A stretch of DNA of 64,000 nt from Candidatus Hydrothermarchaeum profundi (GTDB lineage: Archaea; Hydrothermarchaeota; Hydrothermarchaeia; Hydrothermarchaeales; Hydrothermarchaeaceae), in assembly GCA_002011125.2 (NCBI GenBank), contig MTMF02000009.1:1084989-1148988 (forward strand), written 5' to 3'. This document shows positions 49,531 through 57,877 of the stretch, one piece after another. The notes under the pieces are model-generated. The model was not told where the DNA came from, did no database searches, and was given only the letters and a program-made list of their open reading frames with translations. The position numbers and the translations under genes were made by a program. Positions within the stretch are counted from its first letter, which is position 1, and each line of letters opens with the position of its first letter.

Positions 49531-50151
49531 TTAAATAAGGCCGCAAAATCGGTATATATCACCTATTTTATCGGAGTATTTAAGAAATAGTGAATTAAAT
49601 CTCCCGTATTTTCTCAATTCATATTTATCTAATAATTCTTCGACTTTTATGTCTAATTTCACATTATAATTGAAAAAAAATCCAAGACCATTTCTAAATC
49701 CTTTTTTATCAATAGGATTTTCAAGTAGTTCCTTGCGATGCAGATATATATGTCCTAGTTCATGGGGGAGGCTCTTCTTATTACTAAAAACTATGAAATC
49801 ATGATTTTTATAATTTTTAATTACTTTATTTAGTGTCCCATACTTCCAAGTAAAGAATAAAATAAAACCTACTATAAGTAAAAATGATGCTATAACTATC
49901 CTATTTAGTGTAAAAGGATAGAGCGCCCATAACAAAATTGGAGCCTCTACACTTATGTAGCCCCAATATTCACCTAAAATAAACGTAAAATTAGGAATAT
50001 TTTCCATTGATTTTACTGATCCCACGAAGCCACTAAAACGCTTATTTTCTATTTTTATTTTATATTTTTTTAGTTCTTTAAACTCCTCAATGTTATTTAG
50101 GATATTATAGAAATGATCCTCTAAAGTATATCCTCCTCTCCAATTTTCCAT
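49531..50151 (-). CDS. Membrane protein with a HELGH metalloprotease-like motif
   Basis: A 206-residue protein I do not recognise. A polar N-region (1-70) with many Lys and Asn is followed by two hydrophobic spans (about 72-90, VEAPILLWALYPF; and about 95-113, IVIASFLLIVGFILFF). Then comes SLPHELGHIYLHRKELL, where HELGH fits the HExxH zinc signature of metallopeptidases such as the ImmA/IrrE group, preceded by a hydrophobic strand (HDFIVFSN). The C-terminal third is charged and aromatic. It stands alone, opposite to queD and radC, in more AT-rich DNA than its neighbours. Protease activity is suggested by one motif only. Confidence 0.55.
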   Translation of the reverse strand: MENWRGGYTLEDHFYNILNNIEEFKELKKYKIKIENKRFSGFVGSVKSMENIPNFTFILGEYWGYISVEAPILLWALYPFTLNRIVIASFLLIVGFILFFTWKYGTLNKVIKNYKNHDFIVFSNKKSLPHELGHIYLHRKELLENPIDKKGFRNGLGFFFNYNVKLDIKVEELLDKYELRKYGRFNSLFLKYSDKIGDIYRFCGLI

Positions 50152-50290
50152 AAGGATATAACATATTTTACTTTACTAAGAGGATTGTTTAAAAAACGTA
50201 GAAAATAAATAGAAAACAAGTTAATTTTTTAGCTAAGATTTTCTCCGGTATTCACTATCTACTTTAAATTTTCATTGTAAAAGTCAGGCT

Positions 50291-50974
50291 ATGAGATATT
50301 CCATAAAAATTAAAGATATGCCGGTTGATGAAAGACCTAGAGAACGATTAATGAAATACGGGCCGGACGTTTTAAGTAACGCAGAGCTTCTTGCTATAAT
50401 TCTTAGGACCGGTACCTCGAAGGAAAGTGTTTTAACTCTTTCTCAAAGATTACTCAGGTACTACAACCTCCGCCGTTTATCACAATTAAGCACTTCAATT
50501 TTAAAGTCAATATATGGTATTAGCGATGCTAAGGCATGTCAGGTCGTTGCATGTTTTGAAATTGCAAGAAGGCTTGCAAGTTTTACAGAAAGTCCACATC
50601 CCCAAATTAGATCTTCAAGAGACGTTTATAATTTAATTTCCCCAAGGTTGAAAGATATGAAAAAAGAGGCTTTTGTCGCATTATATCTCGACACCAAGAA
50701 CCATCTCATTAAAGAGGAAACTATATCGATTGGAAGTTTAAATGCAAGCATCGTCCACCCTAGAGAAGTCTTTAAATCAGCGGTTATAGAATCAGCGGCA
50801 TCTGTGATAATTATACACAACCATCCTTCGGGAGACCCAACTCCTAGTAAAGATGATGTTGAATTAACAAAGGAGATGGTAATAGCAGGGAAAATAATGG
50901 GTATAGAGGTACTTGATCATATTATTATAGGAGATTCTAGTTTTATAAGCCTTAAAGAAAAAGAATTTATCTGA
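50291..50974 (+). CDS. radC: RadC/JAB-domain protein
   Basis: UPF0758 (RadC) family, 227 aa. Residues 1-95 are helical with a helix-hairpin-helix-like LSNAELLAIILRTGTSKESVL and a GISDAKACQVVACFEIARR segment. The JAB/MPN domain carries the metal site HNHPSGDPTPSKDD (about residues 177-190), with upstream ALYLDTKNHLI. Cellular function is unresolved even in bacteria, where the DNA-repair name is historical. RadC proteins are common in bacteria and patchy in archaea, often near mobile or accessory DNA. A TATA-like CTTTAAATTT about 25-30 nt upstream of the ATG suggests its own promoter. Confidence 0.85.
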   Translation: MRYSIKIKDMPVDERPRERLMKYGPDVLSNAELLAIILRTGTSKESVLTLSQRLLRYYNLRRLSQLSTSILKSIYGISDAKACQVVACFEIARRLASFTESPHPQIRSSRDVYNLISPRLKDMKKEAFVALYLDTKNHLIKEETISIGSLNASIVHPREVFKSAVIESAASVIIIHNHPSGDPTPSKDDVELTKEMVIAGKIMGIEVLDHIIIGDSSFISLKEKEFI

Positions 50975-51183
50975 TTTTGTAATCTACAATTTATAAAAAG
51001 ATAGGCAGCTAACTTTCTATCACCTAGAGTAAAGAACCTCTGTAAGGATTTTAAAGAAAATAGAACACTTGGCATTATAGTATATCTACTAATAAACATC
51101 AAGAAGAATAGGACAATCTAATAAAGTCTGCTGGGAGTTGGTGGAGGTTCGAATCTCAACCTTTAAAAGAAGTATAGAGCAGT

Positions 51184-53043
51184 TTAGGTATTTTTTATCT
51201 GAAATAATTTTCCGTTCTTTTCTTTAATAACTACTTTAAACAAATTTCTAAATTCCTTAACTATGTGCTCCTCGTTTTCAGCTATATTCAGAAGGCATAT
51301 CAATGAAAGACCTTCTTCTATAAAGTATTTGTAAGCTTCTGAAATAAACTTAAAAACGGAATCAAAGCTTAGATTCATTATTAAACTAGATATATTTTCA
51401 AAAATAAGAGTGCTGCCAGCGGGCATTTCTTCAAATATGGTTTTAAGGTACTCTAGATCTGTAATTGGAATTCGCACTATTTCCTTATCACCTTGCGAAT
51501 CAGACAAGGTGAGGACTATTAGTTTAACTCTATCACCAAATCTGGCTTTATATTCATTTATTCTATCCTGAGATGAAATAATATAGACATCCCTGCTGTC
51601 CAAGAGATGTTTTTGAATAGTCTCTATCATTATTTTTCTAATCTTCTTAGGTTCTTCATATTCGATTAGAAAAGACTCGCCAATAAGGGCATCAATTTCA
51701 ATTTCTTCATGAGAACTCTCAGCTAAAGCACTGGTATCGGCATTAACAGGCAAACTCGCTTTACTTTCTTTTTCAAGGTTCACAGCCACTACGTTCTCTT
51801 CGATTAAGTTAATTTTTCTTTGCCATCTTTCGTATCCTGAAGCTTCGACGATTATATCATATTCGTTAATTTCTAGTTTTTCAAAATACGCTACTCCAAG
51901 GTTATCTGATGACTTCACCGCTATGACCTGGCTGTCAGTAATGCTCTTGACTGTGACGTTAGCATTGGGAACAGGGGTTGCTTTCGATTTATCGGATATG
52001 ACAATACTCAAGTCTGAATACGGTTTGCTGAGGGTAAACACCTCACCCGAGTCCATGCTTATAAAACGCTCATATTCTTCTGGATCAAAGCCCTCAGCAT
52101 TTATTAAAACTTTATAGTGCCCCCCCTCTACGCCGGAATAATCAGCTCTGCCTTGGTTATCAGTATATTTAGTTATACTTTCTCCTGTCTCTAGATTATG
52201 TAAAGTTACTTCAGCGTTAGCAACAGGCTCAGATTTCCCGTTAGTTACAACCGCTGTAAAATGATATCCCGGTGGCTGATAATGTTCTTCTCGATAGGTT
52301 TCCTCCTCGACGTATTCATTGTGAGAAGAAACCTCTTTTTTAAACTTTATAGAAGATACTTTTCTCACGGAAATTATGTTGCGGTATAAAAATGAAAAAA
52401 ATCCTCGTAAATAAGAAAACGTAGAGGAGATAGCATTTATTAAAATCTTAAAGTTGCTTTTAATAATTGAGATATAAATTATGCCAATTAAAAGTAAAAC
52501 TCCAATAAAATAAGCTACTTCGAAGCGTTTTAAATAATAGCCTACTCCTAAGCAAATAGAGAAGAAAACGAGTCTATCCGATCTAGCTTCAATAAACTGT
52601 GAACTCTTCCTCTTCCAGGACAAGAAATCCATTACAAATATGCCGGCAGACAAAATAGCTCCGGTATAGATAAAGTACTCTCGTGTAATATTGAAAAGCA
52701 ATAAGCTCTCATAACTATACTTAAAAGCCACATATAATGTGCCCCAGAATAGTAGGAGGTCTGTATATCGATCTAGTACTATAGCGTGTCTACCATTCTT
52801 TTTGATATTTAAGAATTCTTGGAATATCTCAAAAATTAATGCGCTGAGTACCATACCTCCGATTGTTGCTGCTTCGAACCACCGGGGATTTAAATTTGTA
52901 GTAGCGAAAGCCAGATAAAATGATATGAGAGTTAAAAGAGCTGTCAAGTAAGATATGGCGATAATAGAACTTGGGGCTACCTTATATCTACTAATTACCA
53001 TAGCTATGAAATGTGCCGGTGGGGTCAAGATTTTTCGAAACAT
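51184..53043 (-). CDS. Fusion: degenerate CDP-alcohol phosphotransferase-like membrane domain, two Ig-like domains, DUF835
   Basis: Six hydrophobic spans (within residues about 15-215 from ATG 53043) have the layout of CDP-alcohol phosphatidyltransferases. In the active-site region the first two signature Asp and the AR pair are lost (EIFQEFLNIKK), while LDRYTD is kept, so catalysis is doubtful. Two carboxypeptidase-regulatory-like beta domains follow (about 265-350 and 350-430; NAEVTLHN, NANVTVKS), then a C-terminal DUF835 domain (about 480-619; VYIISSQD, STLIFENISSLI, FKFISEAYKYF). DUF835 is a RecA-like archaeal domain of unknown role. I prefer ATG 53043 because a GTATATAAAA box lies about 30 nt upstream; a GTG at 53082 would add 13 residues. 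Confidence 0.7.
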   Translation of the reverse strand: MFRKILTPPAHFIAMVISRYKVAPSSIIAISYLTALLTLISFYLAFATTNLNPRWFEAATIGGMVLSALIFEIFQEFLNIKKNGRHAIVLDRYTDLLLFWGTLYVAFKYSYESLLLFNITREYFIYTGAILSAGIFVMDFLSWKRKSSQFIEARSDRLVFFSICLGVGYYLKRFEVAYFIGVLLLIGIIYISIIKSNFKILINAISSTFSYLRGFFSFLYRNIISVRKVSSIKFKKEVSSHNEYVEEETYREEHYQPPGYHFTAVVTNGKSEPVANAEVTLHNLETGESITKYTDNQGRADYSGVEGGHYKVLINAEGFDPEEYERFISMDSGEVFTLSKPYSDLSIVISDKSKATPVPNANVTVKSITDSQVIAVKSSDNLGVAYFEKLEINEYDIIVEASGYERWQRKINLIEENVVAVNLEKESKASLPVNADTSALAESSHEEIEIDALIGESFLIEYEEPKKIRKIMIETIQKHLLDSRDVYIISSQDRINEYKARFGDRVKLIVLTLSDSQGDKEIVRIPITDLEYLKTIFEEMPAGSTLIFENISSLIMNLSFDSVFKFISEAYKYFIEEGLSLICLLNIAENEEHIVKEFRNLFKVVIKEKNGKLFQIKNT

Positions 53044-53082
53044 TGGATTTACCCGAGCTAAAATTTTAGTTTTTATATACAC

Positions 53083-53466
53083 TAATAAATATCATTCGGA
53101 TAGATTTTTCTATGGATACTCTAAATAAATACAAAAAGGACCTTTGTTTTTCCTTTAAAATAACTTTGTAAATTCTCCTCTCCTTAGTCTCCATGATATT
53201 AGTTTAAACGGCTATCAAATTAAATCATAGGAGAGGCCCCTAATTAACCTCTTTCGACTTGGAAGCCAAGATCTTTTTGGACTTAATAATATAAATTATT
53301 TTTGATTTCCTGATTATATCTTCTTTAATAAAGGTAATACCAAGATGCCTATCAGTGAAGAATTTTTTTTTGTTTAAAAATAAGGAGATTATTTGTTTTT
53401 TATTGATAATTTTGGCCATGAAGAGTAAAGCTAAACTTTAAAATATATACGAGTTAATAAAAAAAC
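53083..53466. other. Intergenic region with divergent promoters and two adjacent hairpins
   Basis: No convincing gene. It contains a candidate promoter for the downstream DUF1786 gene at its right end and upstream sequence for the leftward fusion gene. In the middle, AGAGG (53232-53236) pairs with CCTCT (53248-53252), and CTTGG (53258-53262) pairs with CCAAG (53266-53270). The second hairpin is followed by ATCTTTTT, so it could be a terminator-like or small-RNA structure. The rest is AT-rich. Confidence 0.35.
53434..53447 (+). promoter_or_regulatory. TATA box of the DUF1786 gene
   Basis: A CTTTAAAATATATA-type sequence centred about 26 nt before ATG 53467, with no Shine-Dalgarno between, consistent with a leaderless archaeal transcript. 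Confidence 0.5.
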
Positions 53467-54519
53467 ATGGGAGATACCGACGGAAACCTACGTATCCTAG
53501 CGATAGATATTGGAGTTGGTACGCAGGACATTCTCGTATATGACGAAGGAAAAATTCCTGAGAATAATATTAAAATCGTATTACCTTCAATGACCCAGGT
53601 TCTTGCAAAAAAAGTTTACCATACTAAAGGAGATATCCTTTTTTATGGAGAGACCATGGGGGGAGGGCCGATAGCAAATGCTATACTTCGGCATATTAAG
53701 AAAGGTTATAAGGTATATATGACGCCTAACTCGGCTCGCACAATAAGAGATAACTTAAAAGAAGTTGAAGAGATGGGAGTCAAGATTATTGATGAAGAAG
53801 ATACTGGCAACTATGATTGTGAGAGAATCCAAACGAGGGATGTAGATTTTAATTTAATAAAAAATATTCTTGTAGGCGTTGGAGAAGACTTTAAGTTTGA
53901 TTTTATTGGCTTGGCAGTTCAAGACCATGGTTATGCTCCAAAGAAATCTGATAGAGCCTTTAGGTTCGAAAAGATAAAAGAAACAGTAGAAAGAAATCCA
54001 AAAGTAACGGGGTTTTTATATAGGGATCCACCCCCCTATTTCTCTAGAATGAGAAGCATCGTTAAGTTTGCCAAGAATTTCTGCTCAGGAGATATTGTGG
54101 TGGTTGACTCTAAAATAGCGGCAGTAGTTGGTGCAACATATGGTTTAAAAGAAAGGCCGATAGTTGCGGTTGATATTGGAAATGGGCATACTCTCGTATC
54201 TATGATTGGGGAGGATGATCGGTTCTTAGGAATATTAGAACACCATACCGGAATGCTAGATAGAAATAAACTTGAAAAATATATAATTAGATTTGCAAAT
54301 GGAGAGGTGTCTAATGAGGAAATATTTAATGACGAGGGGCATGGATGTTACATTAGAGAAAAAGTTGGTAGTAGAAATATTAAAAAATTCTTAATAACCG
54401 GTCCTAGAAGAAGACTCTTGGAAGGCTCAAAAATAAAGATAGAATTTGCCTCACCTATGGGCGATGTTATGATGACCGGAGTAGCTGGAATTATAAGCCT
54501 TATTAAGGCATCAAGGTAA
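53467..54519 (+). CDS. DUF1786 family protein, ASKHA-type ATPase fold
   Basis: A 350-residue DUF1786 protein. An actin-like/ASKHA fold is suggested by two phosphate-loop-like segments, LAIDIGVGTQDILVYD near the N-terminus and VAVDIGNGHTLVSMI at about 240. Between them are GGGPIANAILRHIKKG and a VQDHGYAPKKSDR segment. The C-terminus has LITGPRRRLLEG and SPMGDVMMTGVAG. Family function is not settled; such proteins have been linked in annotations to pyruvate-formate-lyase activation, which I cannot support here. It has its own promoter and ends 17 bases inside the converging RAD55-like gene. Confidence 0.8.
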   Translation: MGDTDGNLRILAIDIGVGTQDILVYDEGKIPENNIKIVLPSMTQVLAKKVYHTKGDILFYGETMGGGPIANAILRHIKKGYKVYMTPNSARTIRDNLKEVEEMGVKIIDEEDTGNYDCERIQTRDVDFNLIKNILVGVGEDFKFDFIGLAVQDHGYAPKKSDRAFRFEKIKETVERNPKVTGFLYRDPPPYFSRMRSIVKFAKNFCSGDIVVVDSKIAAVVGATYGLKERPIVAVDIGNGHTLVSMIGEDDRFLGILEHHTGMLDRNKLEKYIIRFANGEVSNEEIFNDEGHGCYIREKVGSRNIKKFLITGPRRRLLEGSKIKIEFASPMGDVMMTGVAGIISLIKASR

Positions 54520-55297
54520 TTCCATTTTTACCTATCGCGAATTTATAAGAACCTATTACATGTTTGGTGCCTCTCATCTTCCTTATAGATATTCGCCGTT
54601 CCTGAGTCTCAACATCTAGCTTTAAAATGATGACACCATCAAACATGAAGGTCTCAGGAGGGAACTCTGTTATACCTATACTTGCACTTTTGGCTTCTGT
54701 GATTATTAGAGAAGTAAGGTCCTGTAAAGATAATAGATTGGAAAGTCTAAGCATATTGGTTCTGGCAGTAAATTCGCTTTGGGAATAAAGATTTAGTACT
54801 GCAATAGAATCTACGACAAGACGTTTAGCATCAATTTTTCTTACCGCAGTTAATACCTGTGAGATTAATGAATCAACATCTACTCCTCCCCCAATTTTAT
54901 GTGGCTCTCTGCTATCCATTCCCAGTCTTGAGGATACTGCGTCGACTATAATTAGCTTTCTATCGGATTCTAAAGCATGGATATCCCAACCAAATGGTTT
55001 CATATTACGTCTTATTTTCTCGGGAGTTTCATCCATGGTTATATAGACTCCGGGTTCATCATTTTCTAAGGCTCCGTAATATAGATACTGCATACCGAAA
55101 ATAGACTTACCGGTTCCGGGACCTCCCATCACTAGTATAGTACTTCCCCTAGGATACCCGCCTCCTTCAAACAAATGGTCAAAGTCCCTTATGCCTGTCT
55201 TTACTATATCTATATTTATTCCCCTTCCGGTATTATGATGATGTTTATATTTAAAATTTGGGTTACATTTGTGAGTTTTTTTAGAGCAGGCTTTCAA
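54503..55297 (-). CDS. RAD55/KaiC-like RecA-superfamily ATPase (second copy type)
   Basis: A 264-residue single-domain KaiC/RAD55-family ATPase. The lead-in is VKTGIRDFDHLFEGGGYPRG, Walker A is GGPGTGKS (58-65), and a DETPEKIRRNMKPFGW region is typical of the KaiC group. Walker B is RLVVDSIAV and a LIITEAK strand follows. Residues 1-25 are an unusual basic extension with two Cys and several His (KACSKKTHKC, then HHH). It overlaps the upstream lipid-reductase stop by 17 bases, and no later ATG precedes the domain, so I keep the long start. It is not closely similar to the RAD55 protein at 7598. Likely signalling or regulatory; target unknown. Confidence 0.82.
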   Translation of the reverse strand: MKACSKKTHKCNPNFKYKHHHNTGRGINIDIVKTGIRDFDHLFEGGGYPRGSTILVMGGPGTGKSIFGMQYLYYGALENDEPGVYITMDETPEKIRRNMKPFGWDIHALESDRKLIIVDAVSSRLGMDSREPHKIGGGVDVDSLISQVLTAVRKIDAKRLVVDSIAVLNLYSQSEFTARTNMLRLSNLLSLQDLTSLIITEAKSASIGITEFPPETFMFDGVIILKLDVETQERRISIRKMRGTKHVIGSYKFAIGKNGITLMP

Positions 55298-56447
55298 CGA
55301 ATTTTATAAACTCCGGCGGAAGCTTTAGTAGGGAAGTACTTACTTCTTTTATATCTAACTTGCCTATCTTCATTCCTCGTAAAAATTTACCGATTTGATT
55401 CATTTGTTCATCTGACAACTTTTCTAGTACCTCTTTTACTTTTAAAGATCTCATTAGACCGGCTCCTACCTTCTCCCTCCACTCATTCTCGTATTTCATA
55501 AGAAATTCTTCTGAAAAATTTTGTGTATCAACCGCTTCTCGAATAACTTTAGCTGCGATTCTCCCACATACCATTGCGTTGTACATACCCCCTCCAGTAA
55601 GCGGGTCAACGTGCCTTGCGGCATCCCCTACAAGCAATACATTGTCTGTAACACTTTTGGTTATTGGACCTTGGACAGGCACTCCTCCTACAACCATCCC
55701 AACTTTCTTACCTTTTTTCAAGTAATCGTGAGAACTAATAAATCGATTTAAATATTCAAAAGCAGTATCTTTGCCAGTAGGCCTTATACCTAATCCTACG
55801 TTAGCTATATCTTCTCCTTTTGGAAAAACCCAAGCGTATCCCCCGGGAGCTATTTTTCTTCCTAAGTAAAATTCCATGACCTCAGGATTTTCCAATTTAA
55901 GTCCTACCATTTCGTATTGTACGTTAGAAGTCATCTGTGATAATTTTGTCCTGTTTTCTAGGCCTGTCCACTTACCAACAGTACCTTCTATTCCATCTGC
56001 TCCAACAACGATTTTACAGCTTACCTCGTAAACTTCATTAAAATGTTTAAGCTTAATCCTCAAAAACCCATTCTCTCTTTTAATTCCCATAGCGTATGTT
56101 CTTGTCCGTATATCTGCTCCCGCTTTAGCGGCATATAGAGCCAGATATTTATCAAACATTCTCCTTTCTAGAACATATCCATTAGGCTCATCTTCAACTA
56201 TCTCTAAGCGCTTTCCATCAGGTGAATAGATATATTCACCCTTTGTTTCCCACGCGATATATTTCTTATTTTTTGGTATGCCGAGCTCTTTTAGTCCCTT
56301 AATCCCTGTGCCTTCTCCGCATCTTACGGGCATGCCGATCTCTGGTCTCTTTTCAACGAGCAGCACGTCTAATCCTAGCTCTGCAGCAGTTTTAGCTGTC
56401 ATGCTTCCTCCAGGGCCAGCCCCAATTATAACTGTATCATAATCCAT
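55281..56447 (-). CDS. Digeranylgeranylglycerophospholipid reductase (FAD-dependent geranylgeranyl reductase)
   Basis: Saturates the isoprenoid chains of archaeal ether lipids. FAD-binding Rossmann motif IIGAGPGGSMTAKTA near the N-terminus, then RCGEGTG, VGADGIEG, the family motif GGYAWVFPKG and the second FAD site VLLVGDAARHVDPLTGGGM. About 388 residues, the usual size. I start at ATG 56447 (MDYDTVIIGAG), not the GTG three codons earlier. Its start lies 11 bases inside the upstream ferredoxin gene, which implies co-translation and fits the family's need for a ferredoxin electron donor. Confidence 0.92.
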   Translation of the reverse strand: MDYDTVIIGAGPGGSMTAKTAAELGLDVLLVEKRPEIGMPVRCGEGTGIKGLKELGIPKNKKYIAWETKGEYIYSPDGKRLEIVEDEPNGYVLERRMFDKYLALYAAKAGADIRTRTYAMGIKRENGFLRIKLKHFNEVYEVSCKIVVGADGIEGTVGKWTGLENRTKLSQMTSNVQYEMVGLKLENPEVMEFYLGRKIAPGGYAWVFPKGEDIANVGLGIRPTGKDTAFEYLNRFISSHDYLKKGKKVGMVVGGVPVQGPITKSVTDNVLLVGDAARHVDPLTGGGMYNAMVCGRIAAKVIREAVDTQNFSEEFLMKYENEWREKVGAGLMRSLKVKEVLEKLSDEQMNQIGKFLRGMKIGKLDIKEVSTSLLKLPPEFIKFVESLL

Positions 56448-56604
56448 ATATCGCACCTACAGGACAAGCTTTTACACATATTCCGCACTTTATACAAGCA
56501 TTATTATCAATTTCTACTTTCTCATTATCACTCAACTCAATTGCTTTCTCAGGGCACACATTCGAGCAAGTTCCACAATAACAGCAATATTCTTCCACTT
56601 CCAT
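56437..56604 (-). CDS. Small 2[4Fe-4S] ferredoxin
   Basis: A 55-residue protein read directly from the minus strand. It carries two complete Cx2Cx2CxxxCP cluster motifs: Cys 7, 10, 13 and 17 (CCYCGTCSNVCP), and Cys 37, 40, 43 and 47 (CIKCGICVKACP). It overlaps the geranylgeranyl reductase start and begins five bases after the PHP gene's stop. In Methanosarcina a similar adjacent ferredoxin is needed for full lipid saturation by its reductase, so an electron-donor role is well supported by context. Confidence 0.92.
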   Translation of the reverse strand: MEVEEYCCYCGTCSNVCPEKAIELSDNEKVEIDNNACIKCGICVKACPVGAIYGL

Positions 56605-56609
56605 AGCGT

Positions 56610-57827
56610 TCACTCCACGAATGAATCCAACATAGATTGAGTTCCTCTATAAAATTTTTGCTCTTTGTTTTCACCGAATATTACTCTACCATATCTCCCT
56701 CCTCCTCCTTCTTCAACTTTGAATTTACCCTCTCTGAAAGCTCTTATCAACTTAGCAAGTTCCTTATTACTTACTTTTTCAATTTCTCTAGTTGGCACAT
56801 CTATTAAAACAGAAATTTCACTTCCAAATTGAGTTACAAGTTTTTTCCAGCTCTCTTGAACTTTATCTGAATATATATTTTTAACTTTTAATGCTAGGCA
56901 GAGTATCTCAGCTAGAGGAGCTATTCTCACATATCTTGGTCTGAATGATGGGTGTCTAGGAGAGCTGCTTGTAGACAATTCTAGAACTCTATCGTAGACG
57001 CCTTTCTTTAAAAGCCCTCCACACAACTTACATCTCCAATTCAATCTAACTGCCTCTTTTAGCTCGTATAGCGTAAAGCATTTTATACAGGCGGTCCTAT
57101 GATACTTTCCAAGTCTAGGATCAAGTCCAACATTAAGAACAATTTTTTTATCGAGAATTGCGTTTTTGATGCTTTTATAGTTCAATTCAGATATTTCAAC
57201 TCGATTAAATTCTCTCCCAAGTCTATGAGGCCAGGGAGAATGCGCGTCTGAATTAGAAAGGAATACTACTCTTTTTAGTTCTCCTATAAGGTCCGCCATA
57301 TCAGTATCAGCACTTAGCCCTAGCTCTAAAAATTTTATATCACTGATGTTTTTTCCATAACAATCTCCTAAACTATCATATTCCTTATAGATACTAGTCC
57401 ATGGTACAAAAGCATGGGAAGGACCTATGATGCCTTCGCATTCTTTCACGTAATCAACCAGTTCTTCGCCGTTGAGTCTTAGATGCGGTCTTCCATCTAC
57501 GTCAATATCCGATGAAAACTTTTTTAAGGTCTCTCTAAGGCTCTCAGCAGAGCTAATTTCGGGTAAAAATATGAGATGATGAACCCGTCTATTATCCTCG
57601 ACTTCGACCGTGAGTATAAACTTGCTACCATTTATTTCATATATCCCCTCAGAATACTCTTTAAGCGATTTTATTTCGTCTAACCACTTTGGATGTAAGG
57701 CATCTCCTGTGCCGACAACATCCAACCCCTTTAATTTTCCCTGAGAAGAAATTGTATTAAAGTCCATTTTACCAGAAGTAGCTCCAGAATATCTACTATG
57801 TATATGAAAATCGCAGTCGATTTGCAT
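56610..57827 (-). CDS. PHP-domain phosphoesterase-like protein with zinc ribbon
   Basis: A PHP-fold protein of the archaeal conserved type related to TIGR00375 (about 405 aa). Metal-binding residues appear in CDFHIHSRYSG near the N-terminus, VVGTGDALHP, LTVEVED, GPSHAF and SNSDAHSPWPHRLGREF. After residue about 245 there is a zinc-binding CIKCF...CKLCGG pair, then a helical C-terminus ending in a Gly-rich motif. The family resembles the UvrD-associated or helicase-linked PHP proteins; the substrate is unknown. I use ATG 57827 (MQIDCDFHIHS), not the TTG two codons earlier. It lies head to head with the FmdE-like gene and leads the ferredoxin-reductase operon. Confidence 0.82.
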   Translation of the reverse strand: MQIDCDFHIHSRYSGATSGKMDFNTISSQGKLKGLDVVGTGDALHPKWLDEIKSLKEYSEGIYEINGSKFILTVEVEDNRRVHHLIFLPEISSAESLRETLKKFSSDIDVDGRPHLRLNGEELVDYVKECEGIIGPSHAFVPWTSIYKEYDSLGDCYGKNISDIKFLELGLSADTDMADLIGELKRVVFLSNSDAHSPWPHRLGREFNRVEISELNYKSIKNAILDKKIVLNVGLDPRLGKYHRTACIKCFTLYELKEAVRLNWRCKLCGGLLKKGVYDRVLELSTSSSPRHPSFRPRYVRIAPLAEILCLALKVKNIYSDKVQESWKKLVTQFGSEISVLIDVPTREIEKVSNKELAKLIRAFREGKFKVEEGGGGRYGRVIFGENKEQKFYRGTQSMLDSFVE

Positions 57828-57877
57828 ATTCAACCATCTCTAGGAAAATACTTAAAGGTATCTTGATAGGTGAATTT

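Noticed and set aside
51121-51170. A tRNA-like GGTTCGAATC (T-arm/box B) in the gap after radC
   Set aside because: The flanking bases do not form a T-stem, and no matching D-arm, anticodon arm or acceptor stem is present upstream, so I do not call a tRNA gene.
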